Shown here piece after piece: positions 26,775 to 33,887 of a stretch of 33,887 bases of DNA. Each line of letters opens with the position of its first letter. Position 1 is the first letter of the stretch. A program made the position numbers and the translations under genes. Below the pieces are notes generated by a model that saw only the letters and a list, made by a program, of their open reading frames with translations, was not told where the DNA came from and ran no database searches. This DNA comes from Candidatus Heimdallarchaeota archaeon (GTDB taxonomy: Archaea; Asgardarchaeota; Heimdallarchaeia; Hodarchaeales; Hodarchaeaceae), in NCBI GenBank assembly GCA_019057635.1, contig DXJL01000160.1, forward strand, positions 1 through 33,887, given 5' to 3'.

Positions 26775-27904
26775 TGGGATGGATAATCTGTATGAAAAAT
26801 GAGTCAGATTTAGAAGGTGGATTAAGTGAACGAGAGCAACTCGTGATGGCCTACCTTGTACAATATCCAGATATTCCAGATTTCGAACTTGCATCAAAAA
26901 TCGGCATCAAACGTTCCACATTCTCAACCATAAAAAAACGGTTAAGGGCCAAAAAGTACTATGCACATGTTTATTTACCTAATGTGGCATATCTCAATAT
27001 AGAATTTATCACCCTCAATATACGAGTCATATCGGAATTATCTTCCTATTATGCTGTATCTGATTCATCTGATGAAAAAAAGTCAGTTGATTTTCTAGAC
27101 ATTCTAAAAAAGTCCAATAGACTTCTGTTTTCAGCCGTTGAGAGTAACCTGGCGTTATCTTTAAGCTGTTATGAAAATTATAATAAATTTGAAGAAATAT
27201 CGGATCAACTCGAAAACAAACTATTGAATTTGGGAATAAATTTCAGTTTCCAACAAGAATTACATTTTCCCATTCGATTATCAGAATTTCCAAGATTTCT
27301 TGATTATTCTAAATCATTATTCAGACATTTTGGTTTAAGCTTCGAAGAAAAACTAGAGAAACCTATTTTTCTACCCCCCCAAGATCCAAAACTGAGAATA
27401 ACACAAGTAGGACAAGAAATCCTCTATTCTTTTCTCGAAGCGCCAGGACGAACTCCAAGGGAAGTATCTCAATTAACTGGAAGACCAAGGACGACTACTA
27501 CAAGGTGGTTGAAAAAATTTGTTGATTCAGGAGTAATAGTACCCCGATTATTTCCCAACACTAAGAAGCTAGGGTTTAATATACTTCTTCTTTGCCGCTA
27601 CTGTATCATTTCATCTCAGGCCTCAACTATTGAGAGGTCACTGAGCCTTATTGATAAAGTGCTAACTCCAATTATTTTGATGAGATTTGGGTTTGATGTC
27701 ATAGTAACGGCAGTTTTTAGCTCTTTTGAGGAAGCTATATTGGCTGAAACTCATTTAATATCCTTAATGAGTGACAATGATATTCTGTTTGATGTAGAGT
27801 ATCGAAACTTCCTTTCACTTCCTCATACAATCACTACACTTGATTACATGGATTCTTTTATGCCAATCCTGACATTTTTAGGTGAAACAGAACAAACAAG
27901 TTGA
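26774..27904 (+). CDS. Double winged-helix transcriptional regulator B (paralog of A)
   Basis: DFELASKIGIKRSTFSTIKKRLRA and TPREVSQLTGRPRTTTTRWLKKFVDSGVI; overlaps the stop of regulator A. Confidence 0.75.
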   Translation: MGWIICMKNESDLEGGLSEREQLVMAYLVQYPDIPDFELASKIGIKRSTFSTIKKRLRAKKYYAHVYLPNVAYLNIEFITLNIRVISELSSYYAVSDSSDEKKSVDFLDILKKSNRLLFSAVESNLALSLSCYENYNKFEEISDQLENKLLNLGINFSFQQELHFPIRLSEFPRFLDYSKSLFRHFGLSFEEKLEKPIFLPPQDPKLRITQVGQEILYSFLEAPGRTPREVSQLTGRPRTTTTRWLKKFVDSGVIVPRLFPNTKKLGFNILLLCRYCIISSQASTIERSLSLIDKVLTPIILMRFGFDVIVTAVFSSFEEAILAETHLISLMSDNDILFDVEYRNFLSLPHTITTLDYMDSFMPILTFLGETEQTS

Positions 27905-28102
27905 AATTACTTTATAGTATATTATTTCGGCAAATCACAAGTTTGACTTGTCAGCTCTTCAATTAAGAACTGCGAATTTATATAGTGAGTTTAATAAATG
28001 AGGTAACGTAATATTAAAATTACTAAACAAATCTCCCTAACTACCATTTTCGTCAAAAAATGGGTATAGATTCATTGTATATTATCAATTTGAGGACTAA
28101 TA

Positions 28103-28516
28103 ATGGCACGCATTCTCTTGGTAGATGATGAAAGAGACCTCCTCATGATTTATTCTAAGCTATTGATGATGGAAGGTCATGATGTCATTGGGAATGCCAG
28201 TAACGGAAAAGAAGCCATTGAGAAATTTTCAGAGCTACCTATTAAACCTGATATCATAATCATGGACTACCGTATGCCAGTTCTTGATGGACTTGTTGCA
28301 ATGAAGGAGATATTGAAAAAAACACCTCAAGCTAAAGTCTTATTCGTCTCGGCTGAAAAGAGAGTTGAGAAAGAGGCACTAGAATCAGGTGCTATTGGTT
28401 TTTTTACGAAACCAACAAGTATTCGGAATCTATTAGCTGAAATAGACCGAATTCAGCAGCTACAAACTGAAAAATTGGAAGCAGTAACTCGTGAAGAGCG
28501 AGCGATTGAAAACTAA
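28103..28516 (+). CDS. Stand-alone response-regulator receiver (CheY-like)
   Basis: ILLVDDERDLLMIY ... IIIMDYRMPVLDG ... VLFVSAEKR ... GFFTKPTS. Confidence 0.92.
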   Translation: MARILLVDDERDLLMIYSKLLMMEGHDVIGNASNGKEAIEKFSELPIKPDIIIMDYRMPVLDGLVAMKEILKKTPQAKVLFVSAEKRVEKEALESGAIGFFTKPTSIRNLLAEIDRIQQLQTEKLEAVTREERAIEN

Positions 28517-28642
28517 TTTATCTGCTTGACAATTTAGTTTTTCGTTGTTTGATGATCTTTCCGTCTAAAGAAGACATCTTATGTTATTAGTAAGAAAAAA
28601 AAGGGAGATGAAGGATTATATGATATATAATTAGTCTAAACC

Positions 28643-28846
28643 TTATTTGGCTGCGGCTAATTTAACATCATTTTCCTTAACGGTCTTACGACCAGAGTGA
28701 CGAGCAATTTCGACTGCGTATTTGGCTAATTCCATACCATAATCGGTTAAAACCTCGTTAAGCCGAGTGATTGCGTCTGCGGATACACGGCGTGCACCAG
28801 CATTACGAATAAGCTTCTCTACGCGAGCACTTGCAAATCCTACCAT
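28643..28846 (-). CDS. Archaeal histone
   Basis: VEKLIRNAGARRVSADAITRLNEVLTDYGMELAKYAVEIARHSGRKTVKENDVKLAAAK histone fold; start set at internal ATG preceded by AGGTG. Confidence 0.95.
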   Translation of the reverse strand: MVGFASARVEKLIRNAGARRVSADAITRLNEVLTDYGMELAKYAVEIARHSGRKTVKENDVKLAAAK

Positions 28847-29238
28847 AATTTTTTCACCTTTTCTCAAAAATACGTCGATTCTTTTTCGACAATTACTTGA
28901 ATTTCCCTATCTTTATAAAGTTATTCCTTTGTTTTGGTATCTAACTTTACCTAGTTTGCGTACCCTTCATGTATAGGATCTTCATGATATGATGTTGTGT
29001 TTAGTAATTCGTTAGTATACTAGATGTTCTTATCTCAATGCATAGAATTCAATAAGAAAAATGAATTTTCAACTCGCCAAATTGACGTTAATTATTAGTG
29101 GACTATGATATTTTCATCTTAACCAGGAAAAGCAGGTAAAAAATTGATATGACCTTGTATTAGCTTATTTTATATAAATAATACCTGAATTAAATGAGTT
29201 ATTATTGAATAAACATGTCTAAACGAGAAACTCAGACG

Positions 29239-30261
29239 CTAATCCATATTTAGACTGCTAAGATGTGATATCCAAGATTTGGTAAATTTCTTCGGAAACT
29301 TCCTATTAAGTTCATTTATTATCTCTTTGAGAGAAATTGCAGGTTCGCTTACTATTCTGCTATGAACATATTGAAGTGTTTCATAGAAAAAGGTCGTTCC
29401 CATCGTCTTATATTGTGCTTCAATTGAAGGAAATTCCCAATCTTCGAGAATTCTTGTTTTGATCAACTCTCTATAGTTCTCATTAACTTCGTATCCTATA
29501 CCCTTTCGTCCAGTAATACGACAAATCTTCAAGGTTGTTCCTGAACCTAAAAAAGGATCGACCACCGTTTCATTCTTAGCAGAATGCATTTTAATGATTC
29601 GATAGGGGATTTCTTCAGGAAATGGCGCAGAATGACCAAATTTATTAACCCCCTTAGAGTCAATTTTAATTACAGGGGAGATATCATCCCAGATTCCTCG
29701 AACAGCGAAATGTCTCCATTCATCTTTTGATAATAAACTTTTTTGCATGGTTTCGGGAGGAACTTTGCGTGTCTTCCCCCCCTTTACAAATACAAAGATT
29801 TGTTCAAAACTAGTGTTTGAGGCAATATTGGTAGGTTTAGGATAACTACCCCAAGATACATTAGAAATATAAGGTGCTTTGTCCCAATAGTGCATTCCAG
29901 ATAAATAGAAATTACTTTCTCGAAAAAAGCGTTCAATATCATACATTAAATTTAATATAACTCTACGTCCAAATCCAGAATTTTTCCTATCTATTGGGAG
30001 CGGTTGGACATTAATAGCTATTTTACCGTTCGGCTGAAGTACTCGTTCACATTCTTTCCAAACCTTATCTAGAGAATTAACATATTCTTTATAGATCTGT
30101 CCGAATCCTATCTGCTCAGAACCGTAATCTCTGACATTCCAATAAGGAGGTGAAGTGACAATTAGAGTCACTGAATCTGACTCGATTTCACGCATATTTT
30201 CTGAGGATTCAAAGAATACTGTTTGATTTTCCACTATTAAGCTGGGGGAAGTGTGTTTCAA
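29239..30261 (-). CDS. DNA methyltransferase (amino-MTase, TSPPYW type)
   Basis: Motif IV TSPPYWNVRDYG near N-terminus, DPFLGSGTT near C-terminus; TTG start overlapping upstream stop. Confidence 0.88.
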   Translation of the reverse strand: MKHTSPSLIVENQTVFFESSENMREIESDSVTLIVTSPPYWNVRDYGSEQIGFGQIYKEYVNSLDKVWKECERVLQPNGKIAINVQPLPIDRKNSGFGRRVILNLMYDIERFFRESNFYLSGMHYWDKAPYISNVSWGSYPKPTNIASNTSFEQIFVFVKGGKTRKVPPETMQKSLLSKDEWRHFAVRGIWDDISPVIKIDSKGVNKFGHSAPFPEEIPYRIIKMHSAKNETVVDPFLGSGTTLKICRITGRKGIGYEVNENYRELIKTRILEDWEFPSIEAQYKTMGTTFFYETLQYVHSRIVSEPAISLKEIINELNRKFPKKFTKSWISHLSSLNMD

Positions 30262-30824
30262 GTTAAATCTTCCTCATTCACGACATTTAATCGGTAAGCA
30301 TCACTGCTAAATTTAGATTGTCTCCAATAAATTGATTGATGTTTTGATAGATCATAAGACCATTCATCACGAATAGTTGAATCAACCGCTATCTCAATGA
30401 TTTCACCAACAAACATGTCGTGATCACCTGTGGTGATTGTATCAACGAGTTTGCATTCCAAATTAATTTTACACTCTTTTATACGGGGTGCGGCAATTTT
30501 TTTGGATGGCTCTAAAGTGAAACCAGCCTTTTCAATTTTTTTTGGATCCTCACGACCAGAAATCTGTCCAACAAAATGGGTTTCTTCAACAAGATTGAAA
30601 TGGGGAATATTTACAACAAAAGACTTGGTTTCTTTTATTATTTCATGAGAATACCTCTTATTTGCAATGAGAACACCAAGTAATGGCGGATCTGCTGAAA
30701 GAGGGGTAGACCAAGCGATAGTAAGAGCATTTGGATTAGAAAGCGTTCCAGATGATACGATAATTGTGAATCGTGGATATAAAAATCGGTATGCAGTCTT
30801 CAGATCGATATTAGATATTTTCAC
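30258..30824 (-). CDS. Flavin reductase-like FMN-binding split-barrel protein
   Basis: YPRFTIIVSSGTLSNPNALTIAWSTPLSADPPLLGVLIANKRYSHEIIKETKSFVVNIP. Confidence 0.87.
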   Translation of the reverse strand: MKISNIDLKTAYRFLYPRFTIIVSSGTLSNPNALTIAWSTPLSADPPLLGVLIANKRYSHEIIKETKSFVVNIPHFNLVEETHFVGQISGREDPKKIEKAGFTLEPSKKIAAPRIKECKINLECKLVDTITTGDHDMFVGEIIEIAVDSTIRDEWSYDLSKHQSIYWRQSKFSSDAYRLNVVNEEDLT

Positions 30825-30862
30825 GCTAGAGTTACCTCAACAAAACCATTTGCTGAGACATT

Positions 30863-31735
30863 TTATTTCTTTCTGAGACTCCGAAGGAGATCGAGATTCT
30901 TTTTATCATCAATTTTTTCATCTTTGGGAGTTTCAAGAATCATAGAAATATTATTAAATCTAGGATGTTGCATTAATTCCCGAAAACAATCAATGCCTAT
31001 ATTTCCCCGACCAATGTGTTCATGATGATCGATTCCTGAATTTAATTGGCCCTTAGAATCATTGAGATGAATTACTCGGACTTTATTTTTCCCTACCAGC
31101 TCGTCAATACTGTCAAATACCTCATGAAGTATTTCAGGAGACGAAATCTCATAACCAGAGGCAAAAGCGTGTGCGGTATCAAAGCACATTCCTACATACT
31201 GCGGTTCGTTCACGGCATTTATGACATTGGCGATATCTTCAATATTTTTCCCCCAATCTCTTCTTTTTGTTGTTGAGTTTTCCAACAGAATCATTGTAGG
31301 CGCTATTCGTGATTCAAGTGCTTGATCTAAAGCTTTAGCTGTACGTTTAACAGCAAAATCTCGTGATTCCTTTATCGGACTTCCAAGGTGTGAAATAACA
31401 TAGGGGGAATGTAAAAGGTGCGATTTTACGATCTCTTCCTGGAGAACTTTGATCGATCTGTTGTACAGGCCGTCTTCGGGGGAAGACAAATTAGGAAGAT
31501 ACGGCATATGGATAGCAGTATCGAAATATTTGGCGTTTTCGGCTTTATCTAGAAAGTTTTTCACTCGGATTTTGTCTAATGAGTATTTACCTGCTTCCCA
31601 GCGTCTAGGCGGACGGGTAAAAATTTGAAGACATTCGCAGGTACTTTCAAGTCCACGATCAACTGCTTTGTCTATTCCATTCGTAATAGATTTATGTGCT
31701 CCTACTCGAGGAAGTATATTTTTCTCTTTAGACAT
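30863..31735 (-). CDS. nfo: Endonuclease IV
   Basis: RVGAHKSITNGIDKAVDRGLE ... MCFDTAHAFASGYEIS ... VIHLNDSKGQLNSGIDHHEHIGRGNIG. Confidence 0.95.
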   Translation of the reverse strand: MSKEKNILPRVGAHKSITNGIDKAVDRGLESTCECLQIFTRPPRRWEAGKYSLDKIRVKNFLDKAENAKYFDTAIHMPYLPNLSSPEDGLYNRSIKVLQEEIVKSHLLHSPYVISHLGSPIKESRDFAVKRTAKALDQALESRIAPTMILLENSTTKRRDWGKNIEDIANVINAVNEPQYVGMCFDTAHAFASGYEISSPEILHEVFDSIDELVGKNKVRVIHLNDSKGQLNSGIDHHEHIGRGNIGIDCFRELMQHPRFNNISMILETPKDEKIDDKKNLDLLRSLRKK

Positions 31736-31820
31736 GACCATTTATCTCTATAAGTCTTCTATTTCCTTTAAAATTCGTACTCCAGAAAAGTTATTAGTGT
31801 TTATTCCCAAAGAATGCGCA

Positions 31821-32741
31821 ATGAAAGAAATCTCACAAATTACGAGCAAATTTCCAATCAGATACGAATATGTTGCCTTGATTATTGCTACAATAGCAGT
31901 ATCAGGAGCTTCAATCTTTATTCGATATAGCATTTCAGCTGCAATCATCATCGCATTTTGGAGATTGTTTTTAGTGGTGCTCTTACTTTCACCCTTACTA
32001 CTCTCCGCAGAAATTAGAAAGCAATTTCGTTCTGTTTCAAGCTTCAGCCATATGAAATACTTTATCTTAGCAGGTTTTTTTCTTTCACTTCATTTTTTCT
32101 CATGGATTCAGAGTTTAGAGTATACTTCTGTAGCAGCATCGGTAATCGTTGTAAACTCGTCTCCGCTCTGGGTAATTTTTCTTTCCTTTGCTCTTTTCCG
32201 TGAGACGATTACTTCTTCCCAAGTGATTGGATTGATTCTATGTTTTATTGGAATTATACTCATTGCGTTTGGTGAGGTTCCTAGTCAATTACTCGGTTCC
32301 TTTCAAGAAGGAGTTTTTTTGGCCTTATTTGGTGCCCTAATGGTTGCTTGTTATTTCATTATCGGAAAACAAATGCGAAGTCGTTTCAATGTTTCTAATA
32401 TTGCTTATACATACTTTGTTAACGCTTATTGCACCATATTCCTATTTCTTTATTCTTTAGGCCTTTCAGAAAATGTTTGGATATTTCCTTCATCTGATAT
32501 GACCTGGTTTCTTGCTTTAGCCATAGGGCCGAGTTTATTGGGTCATGCTCTGTATACATACTCTATGAAAAAACTTTCTGCACAGGTTGTGTCTTTAACG
32601 GTCCTAGGAGAAGCAGCTGGTGCTTCAATTTTAGGGTTTATATTTTTGTCAGAAAGATTACCCTTCACAACATTATTGGGAGGGCTATTCATTGGAATAG
32701 GTATCATTCTGGCCGTACTTACAGAGGATCAATCGGTGTAA
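31821..32741 (+). CDS. EamA/DMT-family transporter
   Basis: Ten hydrophobic segments; SLEYTSVAASVIVVNSSPLWVIFLSFALFRE; start set at internal ATG. Confidence 0.88.
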   Translation: MKEISQITSKFPIRYEYVALIIATIAVSGASIFIRYSISAAIIIAFWRLFLVVLLLSPLLLSAEIRKQFRSVSSFSHMKYFILAGFFLSLHFFSWIQSLEYTSVAASVIVVNSSPLWVIFLSFALFRETITSSQVIGLILCFIGIILIAFGEVPSQLLGSFQEGVFLALFGALMVACYFIIGKQMRSRFNVSNIAYTYFVNAYCTIFLFLYSLGLSENVWIFPSSDMTWFLALAIGPSLLGHALYTYSMKKLSAQVVSLTVLGEAAGASILGFIFLSERLPFTTLLGGLFIGIGIILAVLTEDQSV

Positions 32742-32757
32742 GAGACTCAAATCTTGC

Positions 32758-33887
32758 TTAGTTTTTCCGATTAACCCAGATTGATTCTCCTTTACGAGGT
32801 TTTGGTCTAAATTTCACGAATAAAACCGATGCTACCAATCCACTTACGGCAAAAAAGCCGATGATTGGGACAGGATCCATAACTGTAGGTGTGGTCATTG
32901 TGGTTGTGGTAATAACTGTTCCATTGGCTGGTATGTACAGGTAGTTCAGAGATAAATTAAGTAATTGGGGTAAAATGTCGTCAGGAACCATATCAGGTTG
33001 AAATTGATAGTTTACTAATTTATATTGTCCATTATCAACAATATACCCTTTTGTACTATAGGAAGAAAATTGAGGATCAATATCCATAAGGACGGGAGTA
33101 GCACCTACCAATAAGTTAACCAATTCTCCATCAGAACCTCTGGTTGCCCGAAGTGTATCGGTATTTCCGAGTGTAAATTGAGGTAGTTCTTCTAAGAACA
33201 ATAACCCTTCTAACATGGAAGCAGGGGATCGGTAATTTAATATGGATTCCGCTTGGAAAATATCACGGTATTCATTTTGGAACTCGGCTCCCTGATTACT
33301 AAAATCAAAGATCGTATAAGAAGACATGAAGATAATACCAGGAGATCGTTCATCACCAAGATCTGAGTTAAAATATTTCTTTATCTCTTTGAACTCATTG
33401 TTATTAATGTGAGAGTTACTTATTGGAGAAATTTCGGGATTTCCAACCCAAATAATTGTATTGTATTGAGCTAATTCTTCAGCAGTAACTTCAGCATCAG
33501 TAAAAGAAGAAGTACACATGATTTCGTACTCATTCGCATATCCTAATGTATCTAACGCTTCTAATACACTTATTTCCGCATCACGACCTAAATCATCATC
33601 TACAACAAGAATCGAACCATTCCGATTGTCAATCTCTACAGAAATGAATGAAGAGTACCCAATATATGGAGAACTTGTGTTATCAGCTGCTCGAGCACGA
33701 ATAATATGTGTTCCTTCTCGTTCTTGGGTCGTATCCCATGAATAAACATACATGTTTGGAGAGAGAATATCAGGAGTAGCTAATTCCCACGGACCATTAT
33801 CGATAGAAACCTCTGTTGAAGTTATACTTGTTGAACTAAGATGGTCAACTGAAAAAAGTAGGTCATAATTTCCAGTAATTACTTCAT
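32758..33887 (-). CDS. Secreted/surface protein, 5' end beyond window, with C-terminal anchor helix
   Basis: Frame stays open to the right edge (EVITGNYDLLFSVDHLSSTSITSTEVSIDNGPWELATPDILSPN...); Ig-like segment then ILVVDDDLG domain; C-terminal IIGFFAVSGLVASVLFVKFRPKPRKG. Confidence 0.75.
   Translation of the reverse strand, partial: EVITGNYDLLFSVDHLSSTSITSTEVSIDNGPWELATPDILSPNMYVYSWDTTQEREGTHIIRARAADNTSSPYIGYSSFISVEIDNRNGSILVVDDDLGRDAEISVLEALDTLGYANEYEIMCTSSFTDAEVTAEELAQYNTIIWVGNPEISPISNSHINNNEFKEIKKYFNSDLGDERSPGIIFMSSYTIFDFSNQGAEFQNEYRDIFQAESILNYRSPASMLEGLLFLEELPQFTLGNTDTLRATRGSDGELVNLLVGATPVLMDIDPQFSSYSTKGYIVDNGQYKLVNYQFQPDMVPDDILPQLLNLSLNYLYIPANGTVITTTTMTTPTVMDPVPIIGFFAVSGLVASVLFVKFRPKPRKGESIWVNRKN

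Noticed and set aside
1-33887. CRISPR arrays, rRNA genes, prophage or integrase genes
   Set aside because: No regularly spaced repeats, rRNA-like sequence or integrase/terminase/capsid-like ORFs seen; only the TnpB relic suggests mobility

Overview
AT-rich archaeal chromosomal window. Support comes from an HMfB-type histone, TTTATAAG-type TATA boxes, many wHTH regulators, and surface proteins with a C-terminal helix plus a basic tail. An Asgard-like lineage is possible but cannot be proven from this window. Most of the window is ordinary coding sequence: M29 aminopeptidase, MaoC-like hydratase, DinB-superfamily protein, nitrilase, ThpR/LigT, DNA polymerase IV, SfsA, endonuclease IV, EamA transporter, flavin reductase-like protein and a solitary DNA methyltransferase. 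The regions most worth a second look are: (1) a sulfur-relay island at about 8.4-14.7 kb, tusA-dsrE2-dsrE-tusA-FAD/SQR-like oxidoreductase-AsnC plus a third dsrE, with an overlooked 52-aa Cys-rich ORF, a double-wHTH regulator and a set of operator-like repeats; (2) a divergent PadR-like/arsM arsenic module with a 33-bp near-perfect palindrome over the arsM start; (3) a GC-rich, hairpin-dense TnpB 3'-end relic (possible orphan omega/reRNA) at about 1.66-1.80 kb; (4) a PadR-HAAS pair with a 22-bp palindrome centred on its TATA box and a missing or disrupted start codon; (5) tandem double-wHTH paralogs with an identical predicted recognition helix. No CRISPR array, rRNA or convincing tRNA was seen. 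All product calls come from reading motifs by eye; no database search was run.
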